Shown here in pieces: positions 25,684 to 35,349 of a stretch of DNA of 51,369 nucleotides (the first letter of the stretch is position 1; each line of letters starts with the position of its first letter). The notes below the pieces were generated by a model, which saw only the letters and a program-made list of their open reading frames with translations, was not told the DNA's origin and did no database searches. This DNA comes from Lachnospiraceae bacterium (lineage in GTDB: Bacteria; Bacillota; Clostridia; Lachnospirales; Lachnospiraceae), in NCBI GenBank assembly GCA_024694625.1, contig JAILJP010000103.1, positions 1-51,369 on the forward strand, given 5' to 3'. The position numbers and the translations under genes are program-made.

Positions 25684-26115
25684 ATGTTCATGGGTGAATA
25701 TCGCCACAACATAGACGAAAAGGGGCGCTTAATCGTACCGGCAAAGTTTCGTGAAGCGTTGGGAAAAGAGTTCGTAGTTACTAAGGGAATCGACCAGTGT
25801 CTGTTCGTTTATCCCTTATCTGAATGGAAAATCATCGAAGAAAAATTCCGAGAAGCGAATACCACCACAGCAAATGCTCGTAAGTTTGCCAGATTTTTCT
25901 TTGCAGGAGCCTGCAATGTGGAAATCGATAAGCAGGGCAGAATCCTTTTGCCCAATCAGTTGCGTGAGTTTGCAGATCTTACAAAGGATATTGTTACCGT
26001 TGGTGTTTTAAACCGTGTAGAAATCTGGAGCGGTTCCAAATGGGATGAGAATAATACCTTTGACGATATGGATGAAATTGCCGAACAGATGGCAGAGTTG
26101 GGAATCGGTATTTAA
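25684..26115 (+). CDS. mraZ: Transcriptional regulator MraZ
   Basis: A 143-aa AbrB-like DNA-binding protein heading the dcw cluster. Two swapped-hairpin repeats are visible: MGEYRHNIDEKGRLIVPAKF at the N-terminus and CNVEIDKQGRILLPNQLREF near residue 78, each with the family DxxGR motif. I place the start at ATG 25684, preceded by AGAGGAGGTG, which gives the canonical MFMGEY N-terminus. The open frame extends to an ATG at 25642, but that lies inside the operator repeats and adds residues absent from the family. The stop is 3 bp before rsmH. Confidence 0.96.
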   Translation: MFMGEYRHNIDEKGRLIVPAKFREALGKEFVVTKGIDQCLFVYPLSEWKIIEEKFREANTTTANARKFARFFFAGACNVEIDKQGRILLPNQLREFADLTKDIVTVGVLNRVEIWSGSKWDENNTFDDMDEIAEQMAELGIGI

Positions 26116-26118
26116 GAT

Positions 26119-27072
26119 ATGAAAGAATTTGTACATTATTCCGTTATGTTAAATGAAGTGCTAGATGCTTTGGATATCAAAGAAGACGGCATCTATGTGG
26201 ATGGTACCCTGGGTGGCGCCGGACACAGCACAGAAATTTGCAAACGCTTAACTACCGGCAGACTGATTGGTTTCGATCAGGATGAAGATGCTATCCGTGC
26301 CGCTACCGATAAATTAAAAGAAAATCATCAGCTGGAAAAAGTCACTATTGTTCATAGTAATTACGAAAACATGAAAGAGGAATTGGAAAAGCTCGGCATA
26401 TCAAAGGTGGATGGAATCCTACTTGATTTGGGGGTTTCCTCATTTCAACTTGATACCGGAGAGCGGGGCTTTTCCTACATGCAGGAAGATGCACCTTTGG
26501 ATATGCGTATGGACAGACGAAATCCGAAAACAGCGGCGACTATTTTAAACGAATATTCCGAAGAGGAATTATTTCATATCATCCGAGATTACGGAGAAGA
26601 CAAGTTCGCAAAAAATATTGCGAAACACATCGTTGCAAAAAGGCAACAGCAGCCTTTTGAAACGGTGGGACAGTTAAATGAAGTGATTGATGCTTCCATT
26701 CCGGCAAAGATGAAAAAGACCGGAGGACATCCTTCCAAGCGAACCTTTCAGGCACTTCGTATTGAATTGAACCGAGAACTGTTCGTTTTGGAAGAAAATC
26801 TCGATGATATGATTGACCTTTTAAACGAGGAGGGACGATTGGCAATTATCACCTTCCACAGTTTGGAAGATCGAATTGTGAAAAACAGCTTTAAGAAAAA
26901 TGAAGATCCTTGTACTTGCCCAAAAGATTTTCCGGTTTGTGTGTGCGGAAAAAAGTCCAAGGGAAAACAATTAACAAGAAAACCTATTCTTCCCAGCGAA
27001 AGAGAGCTAGAGGAAAACTCCAGATCCAAAAGTGCAAAACTTCGGGTATTTCGCAAGAAGAGTGGAAAGTAA
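26119..27072 (+). CDS. rsmH: 16S rRNA (cytosine(1402)-N(4))-methyltransferase
   Basis: RsmH (MraW) methylates N4 of C1402 in 16S rRNA using SAM. The 317-aa protein starts with [18 protein letters not shown] and contains the SAM-binding segment [15 protein letters not shown] (about 28-42). The family blocks [19 protein letters not shown] (about 101-119) and PLDMRMDR follow, with ALRIELNRE and [14 protein letters not shown] towards the C-terminus. It is nearly contiguous with mraZ. A 152-bp spacer rich in hairpins separates it from ftsL. Confidence 0.97.
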   Translation: MKEFVHYSVMLNEVLDALDIKEDGIYVDGTLGGAGHSTEICKRLTTGRLIGFDQDEDAIRAATDKLKENHQLEKVTIVHSNYENMKEELEKLGISKVDGILLDLGVSSFQLDTGERGFSYMQEDAPLDMRMDRRNPKTAATILNEYSEEELFHIIRDYGEDKFAKNIAKHIVAKRQQQPFETVGQLNEVIDASIPAKMKKTGGHPSKRTFQALRIELNRELFVLEENLDDMIDLLNEEGRLAIITFHSLEDRIVKNSFKKNEDPCTCPKDFPVCVCGKKSKGKQLTRKPILPSERELEENSRSKSAKLRVFRKKSGK

Positions 27073-27083
27073 CTTTAAACTTT

Positions 27084-27202
27084 AAGCGAGGCAACGCTTT
27101 TAGGAGGAGAGGGATCTCCGTTATAGAAAAACAGCGAATTTAGCGTGATGCTATGAGTAGGAAACTTGTATCGATTGCCTCCGCGTGAAGCGGAGGGATC
27201 GA
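27084..27202 (+). other. Cluster of small hairpins between rsmH and ftsL
   Basis: The 152-bp spacer holds a series of short hairpins: AAGCG/CGCTT (27084-27099), GGAGA/TCTCC (about 27105-27118), TAGC/GCTA (about 27141-27153) and a strong one, TCGAT-CCTCCGC/GCGGAGG-ATCGA (27171-27202). The last ends 10 bp before the GAGGTG ribosome binding site of ftsL. No T-run follows, so it is not a terminator. A role in translation control or mRNA processing is possible. Confidence 0.45.
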
Positions 27203-27224
27203 ACAGGATGTGAGGTGTGTGAAT

Positions 27225-27722
27225 ATGAGGGAAATTCAAACCTATTATTACAGCAATGGAAATGCTGCGTTGAATCAAGAATATTACGGATATCAAGTGG
27301 AGGGAAATACTGTTTCTGTTGGAGACATCCTTCCGGATCGTGATGCCCGAAGAAGAGAATTAGAAGAAGAAAAAAGACGTAAACAAAAGAGTCGTGCCAG
27401 ACAAAATGCCAGAGCTTTAAAAAGAAGCAGGGTTACTGCAGGTATGGTGATTATGGCAGTGTTGTTCTTTGGTGCTTTTTTCATCGGTTACGTAAACCTT
27501 CAGACCAGCATTCGTGCCCATATGGGAAACATTGCTACATTGAAGGAAGATATCAGTGATTTAAAGGCTTCCAACAGTGCGGCACAATCCAGAATCAGTA
27601 CAGCGACAGATATCAATGAAATTAAGAACAAGGCATTGAACGAATATGGCATGGTCTATGCAAATGAAGGCCAAATAGTGTATTATGATATAGAAGATGA
27701 GGACTATATGAGTCGATACTAA
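27225..27722 (+). CDS. ftsL: FtsL-like septal membrane protein
   Basis: A bitopic membrane protein of 165 aa. The cytoplasmic part is long and basic (REELEEEKRRKQKSRARQN region, about 45-65). One membrane helix follows (VTAGMVIMAVLFFGAFFIGY, about 75-94), then an extracytoplasmic coiled coil (IATLKEDISDLKASNSAAQS) and a short tail. This is the layout of FtsL/DivIC-type division proteins, which form a complex with DivIB and recruit FtsW and its PBP. I use ATG 27225, which has GAGGTG 7 nt upstream; an in-frame GTG at 27210 is less well placed. Assignment rests on position and architecture, since FtsL sequences diverge strongly. Confidence 0.75.
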   Translation: MREIQTYYYSNGNAALNQEYYGYQVEGNTVSVGDILPDRDARRRELEEEKRRKQKSRARQNARALKRSRVTAGMVIMAVLFFGAFFIGYVNLQTSIRAHMGNIATLKEDISDLKASNSAAQSRISTATDINEIKNKALNEYGMVYANEGQIVYYDIEDEDYMSRY

Positions 27723-27746
27723 ACCATCTTTTGGGAAGATGTTATC

Positions 27747-29633
27747 GTGGTAAACAGAAGAAGAAACAAAAAGCAAATAAAGGACAGATTATCAAGAAGA
27801 ATGCAGAGAAGGCTGACCATTGTGTTTGGCGTTGTATGCGTTCTTTTTGTCGTTCTGATAGGCCGGTTGATGTATATCGAATACACCAGCGGTGATAAAT
27901 ATGAAAAGATTGTACTTTCTCAGTTGGAATACGACAGTACCACTATTCCGTACAAGAGAGGGGATATTGTGGATTCCAAAGGAACCGTACTAGCCACTTC
28001 TGTGGATGTGTACAATGTAATTTTGGATGCAAAGGTTTTGAATCAAAACGAGGACAAGATTGATTCCACCATTTCCTATGTTACAAAGTGCTTCCCGGAA
28101 ATTACAGAAGAAACCATTCGAACAAAACTTACGGAAAAAAGCGAGAGTCAGTACATTGTTTTAGCAAAGGGCGTATCCTATGAGGAAATGGCAGCCTTTG
28201 AAGAATATGCAGATGGAAAAGAGACCAAGAATCAGATTTCTGGTATTTGGTTTGAAAAGGAATATACAAGAGTATATCCTTATTCCACTTTGGCCTCTGC
28301 GTTGGTGGGCTTTGTCTCCGCCGGAAACAACGGTATGATTGGTTTGGAAAATGAATACAATGATACTTTAAATGGTGTTAATGGTCGCTCCTACGGATAT
28401 TTGAATTCCGACAAGGATTTGGAACAGACGGTAATTGATCCGGAAAATGGAAAAAATATTATCACCTCCATTGATATGAACATTCAAAGTATCGTGGAGC
28501 AGGAGATTTTAAACTTTAACAATGCTTTGGCGGATGAGGAAAACAACGGAAGTTTGAATACCGCTGTGTTGATTATGAATCCTCAAAACGGAGAGATTTA
28601 CTCCATGGCGACTTATCCCACCTTTGACTTATCCAATCCCTGGGATTTGACGGGACTTTACACCCAGGAAGAAATCGACGCCATGGATTCCAATACCCAG
28701 TTGGATGCCCTAAACAGTCTTTGGCAGAATTTTACAGTGACTCATACCTACGAGCCCGGTTCTACCTTTAAACCTTTTACAGTAGCTATGGGCTTAGAAA
28801 GTGGTGCGCTTACCGGAGATGAAACCTTCTTTTGTGATGGTGTGGAAAAAATCAGCGGACATGAGATTCACTGTGTAAATCGTTCCGGTCACGGCGTTGA
28901 AACGGTGGCGGGAGCATTGATGGATTCCTGCAACGATGCTTTGATGCAAATGTCCTATTTGATTGGTGGCTCCAATTTCTATTACTATCAGAGACTGTTT
29001 GGATTTGGACAAAAGACCAATGTGGATCTTCCCGGTGAATCGAGAACTGATTCTTTGTTGTTTTCTGAGGACGATTTGTCAAAAACCGTAAACCTTGCAA
29101 CCAACTCTTTCGGACAGAACTTTAATACCACCATGGTTCAGTTGGGCTCTGCTTTTTGTTCTTTGGTCAACGGAGGAAATCTTTATCAGCCCCATGTGGT
29201 AACCCGTATAGAAGATGAGTCGGGAAATGTTTTGGAAGAAATCAATCCTGTAGTGGAAAAAGAAACGGTTTCCGATGAGGTTTCTGACCAGATTAAATCT
29301 TATTTGCGTCAGGTAGTGGAATCCGGAACCGGTAAGACTGCAGGGGTGGCAGGCTATGACTTGGGAGGCAAAACAGGTACCGCCCAAAAGATTCCAAGAG
29401 GAGACGGTAATTATTTGGTGTCATTTATCGGATATGCTCCACAAGATGACCCGGAAGTGCTAATATATTGTGTTGTGGATCAGCCAAATGTAGAAGATCA
29501 GGCGCACAGTGTGTACGCTCAGCAAATCGTTCACAACATTTTAGTGCAGATTCTGCCTTATTTAAATATTGAAAAAATAGAAGAGCCGGAGGGTTCCACT
29601 GCAACAGCGGAATTGATTTCCTATGGTTCATAA
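27747..29633 (+). CDS. Class B penicillin-binding protein (FtsI/PBP2B/SpoVD type)
   Basis: Septal D,D-transpeptidase of 628 aa. After a basic N-terminus and one membrane anchor (about 22-42) come the dimerisation domain (about 60-240) and the transpeptidase domain. The active-site motifs are complete: S339-T-F-K, S394-C-N and K542-T-G (GGKTGTAQK). No C-terminal PASTA domain is visible, unlike many SpoVD/PBP2B proteins. The start is GTG 27747. Its place between ftsL and mraY is standard for the division-specific PBP that works with FtsW. Whether it serves vegetative division or sporulation cannot be decided here. Confidence 0.94.
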   Translation: MVNRRRNKKQIKDRLSRRMQRRLTIVFGVVCVLFVVLIGRLMYIEYTSGDKYEKIVLSQLEYDSTTIPYKRGDIVDSKGTVLATSVDVYNVILDAKVLNQNEDKIDSTISYVTKCFPEITEETIRTKLTEKSESQYIVLAKGVSYEEMAAFEEYADGKETKNQISGIWFEKEYTRVYPYSTLASALVGFVSAGNNGMIGLENEYNDTLNGVNGRSYGYLNSDKDLEQTVIDPENGKNIITSIDMNIQSIVEQEILNFNNALADEENNGSLNTAVLIMNPQNGEIYSMATYPTFDLSNPWDLTGLYTQEEIDAMDSNTQLDALNSLWQNFTVTHTYEPGSTFKPFTVAMGLESGALTGDETFFCDGVEKISGHEIHCVNRSGHGVETVAGALMDSCNDALMQMSYLIGGSNFYYYQRLFGFGQKTNVDLPGESRTDSLLFSEDDLSKTVNLATNSFGQNFNTTMVQLGSAFCSLVNGGNLYQPHVVTRIEDESGNVLEEINPVVEKETVSDEVSDQIKSYLRQVVESGTGKTAGVAGYDLGGKTGTAQKIPRGDGNYLVSFIGYAPQDDPEVLIYCVVDQPNVEDQAHSVYAQQIVHNILVQILPYLNIEKIEEPEGSTATAELISYGS

Positions 29634-29645
29634 CAAGGAGTAAGT

Positions 29646-30608
29646 ATGTTGGATATTAAAATGATGGTGTTATCCTTTGCTTTGGCATTTGCCATTGTGG
29701 CACTTTTTATGCCGGTGCTGATTAAAAAATTAAAGGAATTGAAAGCTTCTCAGACAGAAAGAGAATGTTTGGAGTCTCATCAGGCAAAAGTAGGTACACC
29801 TACCATGGGCGGACTTTTGATTATGCTTGCAGTGCTTGTGGTTGGTATCATCGTTTCCTTTGTTTTTCCTGGAAAGACTCAGGCAGTTTTAATCTTAACC
29901 ATTGGATTTGGAATTATTGGATTCTTGGATGACTTTTTGAAAGTTGTGCTTCGCCGTTCCGATGGATTGATTGCTTGGCAAAAATTTGGACTTCAGTTTT
30001 TGGTAACCATTGGGTTTGCTTTGTATTTAACCAAAGTATTGCAAATGAGTTTGGCCCTTCGGGTTCCTTTTTTGCAGGATGTATATTTGGACTTTGGATG
30101 GTTCAACTATGTGGTATTGTTTGTAGCTGTTTTGGGAACTGTAAACGGTGTAAATTTCACCGACGGATTGGATGGCCTTGCAACAACGGTAACCATTATT
30201 GTAACAGCTTTCTTTACTGTAGTTTGTGCTATGAATTCCCCTGAACTTATTTATATTTGCGTAGCAGTTATGGGGGCCCTTTTTGGATTTTTGATTTACA
30301 ACCATTACCCTGCAAAGATTTTTATGGGGGACACCGGTTCCTTGGCTTTGGGTGGCTTTGTTGCCGGTATTGCTTATGTGATGCAAATGCCTTTGTTTAT
30401 TATTTTGGTTGGATTGATCTATATGATTGAAGTAATTTCCGTTATTTTACAGGTGGGATATTTCAAACTTACCCACGGAAAGAGAATCTTTCGCATGGCC
30501 CCTATTCACCATCATTTTGAATTGGGTGGATGGTCAGAAAAAAAGGTCGTTGTTGTATTTGATCTTGTTACCTTGGTAATGTGTATAATTGCTTATTTTG
30601 GAGTTTAA
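29646..30608 (+). CDS. mraY: Phospho-N-acetylmuramoyl-pentapeptide-transferase
   Basis: Makes lipid I from UDP-MurNAc-pentapeptide and undecaprenyl phosphate at the cytoplasmic membrane face. The 320-aa protein has about ten membrane segments and the family blocks TPTMGGLLI (about 52-60), FLDDFLKVVLRRSDGL (Asp pair binding Mg2+), GVNFTDGLDGLA, FMGDTGSLALGGF and APIHHHFELGGWSE. CAAGGAGTAAGT precedes the ATG. The murD start lies 1 bp after its stop. Confidence 0.97.
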   Translation: MLDIKMMVLSFALAFAIVALFMPVLIKKLKELKASQTERECLESHQAKVGTPTMGGLLIMLAVLVVGIIVSFVFPGKTQAVLILTIGFGIIGFLDDFLKVVLRRSDGLIAWQKFGLQFLVTIGFALYLTKVLQMSLALRVPFLQDVYLDFGWFNYVVLFVAVLGTVNGVNFTDGLDGLATTVTIIVTAFFTVVCAMNSPELIYICVAVMGALFGFLIYNHYPAKIFMGDTGSLALGGFVAGIAYVMQMPLFIILVGLIYMIEVISVILQVGYFKLTHGKRIFRMAPIHHHFELGGWSEKKVVVVFDLVTLVMCIIAYFGV

Positions 30609-30609
30609 A

Positions 30610-31959
30610 ATGGAAGTATATTTAGTAGTCGGAACAGGAAAGAGCGGAATTGCCGCATCCAATTTATTAAAAGAAAAAAATGAGAAATTCTATCTTTACG
30701 ATGGAAATGCAAATTTAAACATTGAGGACTTAAAAGAAAAGAATCCTTCCTTGAAGGATGTGACCGTCTTTTTACAGGAAGTACCGGATGAAATTAAAGA
30801 TGAGGTAACTGTGGCAGTTTTAAGCCCCGGTGTACCTGTGGATTCTCCCTTTGTTTTGGATTTGCAAAAACACAACGTAAAGTTGTCAGGAGAGGTGGAA
30901 CTGGCTTATTCCCTTGGAAAGGGAAGGGTATGTGCCATTACCGGTACCAATGGAAAAACCACAACTACAGCTTTGACCGGCCTTTTAATGGAACAGCATT
31001 TTTCTGATGTTCGTGTAGTGGGAAACATTGGTATTCCCTATACCGAAAGAGTGTCTGATGCTACGAAAGATAGTGTCTTTGTGGCGGAAATTTCCAGCTT
31101 CCAGTTGGAAACCGCAGATACCTTTGCTCCAAAGGTGAGTGCGATTTTAAATATCACACCGGACCATTTGGATCGTCATCACACCATGGAAAACTATATT
31201 GCGGCAAAAGAATCCGTGACAAAGAACCAGACCAAAGAAGACGTATGTGTGTTGAATTATGAAGACGAGGTGCTTCGTGACTTTGGAAAGAGCTTATCTT
31301 GCAAGGTGGTATATTTTAGCAGCTTGCAAAAACTTCCCGAAGGTTTGGAAGGATATTACTACAGTGACGGAGTGATTTATAAAACTGGTGATGAAAAGAT
31401 AATTGACGTGAAAGAAATGTCGATTCTGGGACTTCACAACTTTGAAAATGCAATGGCTGCCATTGCAATGGCGTCTGCATTTGGCGTAACAAAAGAGGAA
31501 ATTGTTGCCGGACTTAAGGCGTTTCGTGCAGTGGAACACCGTATTGAATACGTTTGTGAAAAACGTGGTGTTCGCTTTTATAATGATTCCAAGGGAACCA
31601 ATCCCGATGCTGCAATCAAAGGAATTGAAGCAATGGATCGTCCTACCTATTTGATTGGAGGAGGATACGACAAAAACTCCACCTATGACGAATGGATTGA
31701 TTCCTTTGATGGAAAAGTAAAAAAACTTGTTTTGATCGGTCAGACAAGAGAGAAGATTGCAGAGTGTGCAAAGGCACACGGCTTTATGGATTATTGCTTT
31801 GCCGAAGATTTAAAAGAGGCAATGGATATTTGCTACAACGAAGCAAAAGAGGGAGATGCTGTTTTGCTTTCTCCTGCCTGCGCAAGTTGGGGACAGTTTA
31901 AGAACTATGAAGAGCGAGGAGATATGTTTAAAGAAATCGCCCGTTCTTATGAGGAGTAA
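30610..31959 (+). CDS. murD: UDP-N-acetylmuramoylalanine--D-glutamate ligase
   Basis: Cytoplasmic ATP-dependent ligase adding D-Glu to UDP-MurNAc-L-Ala. The start ATG 30610, with GGAG 8 nt upstream, gives 449 aa, typical for MurD; the frame could extend to 30589 inside mraY, but that start has no support. Visible are the N-terminal Rossmann fold (VVGTGKSGIAAS), the ATP loop AITGTNGKTTTTALTG (about 107-122), NITPDHLDRH and the C-terminal YNDSKGTNPDAA and LLSPACASWGQFKNYEERG blocks. Confidence 0.97.
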   Translation: MEVYLVVGTGKSGIAASNLLKEKNEKFYLYDGNANLNIEDLKEKNPSLKDVTVFLQEVPDEIKDEVTVAVLSPGVPVDSPFVLDLQKHNVKLSGEVELAYSLGKGRVCAITGTNGKTTTTALTGLLMEQHFSDVRVVGNIGIPYTERVSDATKDSVFVAEISSFQLETADTFAPKVSAILNITPDHLDRHHTMENYIAAKESVTKNQTKEDVCVLNYEDEVLRDFGKSLSCKVVYFSSLQKLPEGLEGYYYSDGVIYKTGDEKIIDVKEMSILGLHNFENAMAAIAMASAFGVTKEEIVAGLKAFRAVEHRIEYVCEKRGVRFYNDSKGTNPDAAIKGIEAMDRPTYLIGGGYDKNSTYDEWIDSFDGKVKKLVLIGQTREKIAECAKAHGFMDYCFAEDLKEAMDICYNEAKEGDAVLLSPACASWGQFKNYEERGDMFKEIARSYEE

Positions 31960-31968
31960 GAGGATTAT

Positions 31969-33066
31969 ATGTCAAAAAAAAGACGGTATAAAACTCAATA
32001 TTTTGATTATGGGCTTTTGATTACCGTAATCCTTTTGTTGGCTTTTGGTATGGTGATGCTGTATTCCACCAGTGCTTACAACGCCACCTTAAAGTTTGGC
32101 GAAGGAACCCACTATGTAAAGCGTCAGTTTTTTGCAGCTTGCTTAGGCTTTGTGGGAATGGCGGTTTTTATCAAAGTGGATTATCACTTTTGGACATTGT
32201 TTTCCCTTCCGGCTTACGTCGTATCCATCGTTTTATGCGTGTTGGTTATCTTTACCGGAAACGAAAAATACGGTGCATCCCGATGGTTCAACATCGGAGG
32301 AATTAACGTTCAGCCTTCCGAGATTGCAAAGGTTGCGGTGATTTTACTTTTAGCCACCTTGATTGGAAAGTCGGATGTGGCCTTAAAGGGGTCCAAAAAC
32401 GTGCTAAAGGTCTTTGGTATGATTTTACCTTTAGTGGCTGTGGTTGCTTACAACAACTTGTCTACAGCGGTGATTATTCTTGGCATTACCTATATTATGT
32501 TGTTTATCGCCAGCAAAGAAACCAGAGTGTTTTTAAGTTTTATTTTTCTGGCGCTTTTTGGTGTAGGTGTCATTGTCCTTTTTGGACAGGGCTATCGAAT
32601 GACCCGTATCGGTGCATGGCTTCATCCGGAAGACTATGACGAAGGTTATCAGATTTTGCAGGCGTTATATGCCATTGGATCCGGCGGATTGTTTGGAAAA
32701 GGTTTGGGAGAAAGTTTTCAAAAAAGTTTCGTGCCGGAAGCTCAAAACGATATGATTTTTTCCATTATTTGCGAAGAACTTGGAGTGTTTGGTGCTGTTT
32801 GCGTCATCATTTTATATTTGTTTTTGATTTGGAGACTTATGGTAATCGCCATCAATGCAAAGGATAAAACAGGGGCATTTATTTGTATCGGAGTTATGTC
32901 TCATATTTCTTTGCAGGTGATTTTGAATATCGGTGTAGTAACCAATACCATTCCTAATACCGGTATTACACTGCCGTTTATCAGTTACGGTGGTACGGCG
33001 CTTTTGCTTTTGCTTTGCGAAATCGGATTGGCGCTGGGCGTATCAAAATACATAGAACCTAAGTAG
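31969..33066 (+). CDS. ftsW: SEDS-family peptidoglycan polymerase FtsW
   Basis: A ten-helix SEDS glycosyltransferase of 365 aa that polymerises lipid II with its cognate class B PBP. The SEDS blocks GASRWFNIGGINVQPSEIAK (about 104-123), EAQNDMIFSIICEELG (about 258-273) and NTGITLPFISYGGTALL (about 330-346) are present. Called FtsW rather than RodA because it lies in the dcw cluster between murD and divIB. GAGGATTAT precedes ATG 31969. It ends 4 bp before divIB. Confidence 0.94.
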   Translation: MSKKRRYKTQYFDYGLLITVILLLAFGMVMLYSTSAYNATLKFGEGTHYVKRQFFAACLGFVGMAVFIKVDYHFWTLFSLPAYVVSIVLCVLVIFTGNEKYGASRWFNIGGINVQPSEIAKVAVILLLATLIGKSDVALKGSKNVLKVFGMILPLVAVVAYNNLSTAVIILGITYIMLFIASKETRVFLSFIFLALFGVGVIVLFGQGYRMTRIGAWLHPEDYDEGYQILQALYAIGSGGLFGKGLGESFQKSFVPEAQNDMIFSIICEELGVFGAVCVIILYLFLIWRLMVIAINAKDKTGAFICIGVMSHISLQVILNIGVVTNTIPNTGITLPFISYGGTALLLLLCEIGLALGVSKYIEPK

Positions 33067-33070
33067 GATT

Positions 33071-33850
33071 ATGACAAAAAAGAGAAAAAAAGTAGTAGAA
33101 GAAAAAGTTAAAAAAAGAAAACGGGCCCGAGTGCTGGCGATGCTTTTTCACTTCATTATGGGACTTGTCATAGTGGGGCTGGCTGCCTTTTTGATCATCG
33201 TATTTTTCTTTCATGTGGAAGATGTGAAGTTTAAGGGAAATACGGTGCTTTCAAACGGGGAGTTGGCGGATTATCTCTTTGATGATAAGTACAGTGAAAA
33301 TGCTGTGTATTGCCTAGGGAAAAACCTGGTACTCCCCCGAAAGGATATCCCTTTTGTGGAGAGCGTATCCATGAAACTGAAGGACCGAAATACTTTGGTA
33401 GTGACGGTAAAAGAAAAGGAATTTTTGGGACGAGTTTTGGATGCAGACGGCAACTGGATCTATTTTGATGACAGCACCGTGATTGGAGAGGTGTCTACGG
33501 TTTCCTTGGACGGATTGTTGGAAGTTACCATGGAAGATGTGGATTTTTCCAAATTATCTGCAGGAGAAAAGCTCCCGTTGAAGTCAAAACGGAAGAAGGA
33601 GTTGTTGAATTTAATCTTTGAATTGAAGGAGGAAGATATCTCTGTTTCCGCCATCCATTTTTATGCTGACGGAAGTATTACTATGGACTATAACGGAATC
33701 CTAATTAATTTCGGTACGTCTTCCAATTTGGATGCAAAAGTTATCCGGTTGAAGTACATTTTGCCACAGGTAGCAGACCAGGCAGGAACACTACATCTAG
33801 AAGATTGGTCGGAAGGAAATCGAGATATAGTGTTTGAGAAGGCTAGCTAA
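33071..33850 (+). CDS. divIB: Cell division protein DivIB/FtsQ
   Basis: A 259-aa bitopic protein. A strongly basic cytoplasmic N-terminus (about 1-22) is followed by one membrane helix (about 27-52: GLVIVGLAAFLIIVFFF). A POTRA domain (about 54-125: VKFKGNTVLSNGELADYLFD, with PFVESVSMKLKDRNTLVVTV) and a beta domain complete it. This is the DivIB/FtsQ plan, a scaffold linking FtsL/DivIC with FtsW and its PBP. There is a 134-bp gap, with a promoter, before ftsZ. Confidence 0.9.
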   Translation: MTKKRKKVVEEKVKKRKRARVLAMLFHFIMGLVIVGLAAFLIIVFFFHVEDVKFKGNTVLSNGELADYLFDDKYSENAVYCLGKNLVLPRKDIPFVESVSMKLKDRNTLVVTVKEKEFLGRVLDADGNWIYFDDSTVIGEVSTVSLDGLLEVTMEDVDFSKLSAGEKLPLKSKRKKELLNLIFELKEEDISVSAIHFYADGSITMDYNGILINFGTSSNLDAKVIRLKYILPQVADQAGTLHLEDWSEGNRDIVFEKAS

Positions 33851-33887
33851 AAAATGTGGAAAAATGCAAAAAACTGCCGAAAATGGG

Positions 33888-33916
33888 TTGATAAATTGGC
33901 TGAAAAACTTTATTAT
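33888..33916 (+). promoter_or_regulatory. Promoter of ftsZ
   Basis: TTGATA (33888-33893) and TATTAT (33911-33916) are 17 nt apart, 69 bp before the ftsZ start. This would let ftsZ be expressed independently of the long mraZ-driven transcript. Confidence 0.7.
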
Positions 33917-33984
33917 AGATAAGAGTTTTATTTTGAAAAAAGACTACAAACAAGATTGTGATAAATAATGAGGAGGATGAACCC

Positions 33985-35268
33985 TTGGTTGAACTTATTC
34001 CCGAAGAGCATAGCGGTAATGCTCGAATCGTAATCATAGGTGTTGGTGGCGGCGGAAATAATGCCATTAACAGAATGGTGGATACAAATATTAGCGGCGT
34101 TGAGCTGGTTGCAGTAAATACAGATAAACAAGTTTTAGATTTAAATAAAGCACCAAAGAAGATTCAGATTGGTGAAAAACTTACTCACGGACTTGGAGCA
34201 GGCGGAAACCCGGAAGTTGGTGAACAGTCTGCAATCGAAAGTGAAGAAGAAATCCAGGCAGTACTTAAGGGAGCGGATATGGTATTCGTTACCTGTGGTA
34301 TGGGTGGTGGTACCGGTACAGGTGCAGCACCGGTAATCGCAAAGATGGCGAAAGACCAGGATATCCTTACAGTTGGTATCGTTACAAAGCCTTTCTCTTT
34401 GGAGCAGAAATTCAGACGTGCCCGTGCTAACGAGGGTATTGAAAAATTAAAAGAAGCAGTAGACTCTTTGATCGTTATTCCAAATGACAATGTCCTTGCC
34501 ATTTCCGATCGTAAGACTACGTTCAATGATGCTTTTGCAAATGTTGATGAAGTGTTACAGCAGTCTGTACGTGGTATTACAGATTTGATTAATGTAGCAG
34601 GAACCGTTAACCTTGACTTTGCTGATGTTCAGACAGTTATGAAAGACAAGGGTATGGCTCATATCGGTATCGGTGTGGGCAAGGGTGATTCCCGTGCGCT
34701 TGAAGCTGTACAGATGGCAATCTCTTCACCTCTTTTGGATACTACCATCGAAGGTGCAAGCCACATTATCATCAACCTTTCCGGTAATGTTGGTTTGTTG
34801 GATTACCAGGAAGCATCTCAGTATATTGAAGATTTGACAGGTGATGATACCAATGCATTTGTTGGTATTGTAGAAGATATGACAACAGATGATCAGGTTG
34901 TAGCTACCATTATTGCTACCGGACTTCCTTCCGAAGAGCCTGTTCAGAATTCTGTTTTCCCCGGTTTGTCTTATCCGGGCACAGGTTCTTCAGCACAAAA
35001 CAGTGCATTTAGAGCAGCTACCAATCGTGTACAGACTGCTCGTGCACAGAGCGTTGCAGCTACACGCTCTGGCGTGACACCTACACCTGCTCCTGCACCG
35101 GCAACACCGGTTCAGCCTCAGGTAAATGCGACACCGGTTCAGCCTACAACAGCTTCCGCTCAGCCGCAGGGTCAGTTCGGCGCTTTGCAAAGACCGGCAC
35201 AGCCTACCAGTACTGTGAAGGAAGAAAACATCAAGGTACCGGATTTCTTGAAGAACACCAAAAAATAA
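33985..35268 (+). CDS. ftsZ: Cell division GTPase FtsZ
   Basis: Tubulin-like GTPase forming the Z ring. I place the start at TTG 33985, because AGGAGG at 33971-33976 is ideally spaced for it; the frame opens at GTG 33958. The 427-aa product has the nucleotide-binding segment [16 protein letters not shown], the tubulin signature [13 protein letters not shown] (about 106-118) and the [17 protein letters not shown] block. A Pro/Ala/Gln/Thr-rich linker (about 320-410) leads to the conserved C-terminal tail [10 protein letters not shown], which binds FtsA/SepF-type anchors. No ftsA or sepF follows; a terminator does. Confidence 0.97.
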   Translation: MVELIPEEHSGNARIVIIGVGGGGNNAINRMVDTNISGVELVAVNTDKQVLDLNKAPKKIQIGEKLTHGLGAGGNPEVGEQSAIESEEEIQAVLKGADMVFVTCGMGGGTGTGAAPVIAKMAKDQDILTVGIVTKPFSLEQKFRRARANEGIEKLKEAVDSLIVIPNDNVLAISDRKTTFNDAFANVDEVLQQSVRGITDLINVAGTVNLDFADVQTVMKDKGMAHIGIGVGKGDSRALEAVQMAISSPLLDTTIEGASHIIINLSGNVGLLDYQEASQYIEDLTGDDTNAFVGIVEDMTTDDQVVATIIATGLPSEEPVQNSVFPGLSYPGTGSSAQNSAFRAATNRVQTARAQSVAATRSGVTPTPAPAPATPVQPQVNATPVQPTTASAQPQGQFGALQRPAQPTSTVKEENIKVPDFLKNTKK

Positions 35269-35282
35269 ATAAAAGAGTTCAA

Positions 35283-35319
35283 AAGGGGTCAGCGGGTTAC
35301 GCTGACTCCTTGTTTTTTT
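35283..35319 (+). terminator. Terminator after ftsZ, end of the dcw cluster
   Basis: AAGGGGTCAGC-gggtta-cGCTGACTCCTT forms an 11-pair stem with one G-T pair, followed by G and seven T. Confidence 0.93.
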
Positions 35320-35349
35320 ATTACTGACTTTGTGATAGGAGATTAGAAT

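Noticed and set aside
30589-30609. Upstream in-frame start of murD inside mraY
   Set aside because: It would add seven residues before the conserved Rossmann start with no ribosome binding site; ATG 30610 is well placed.
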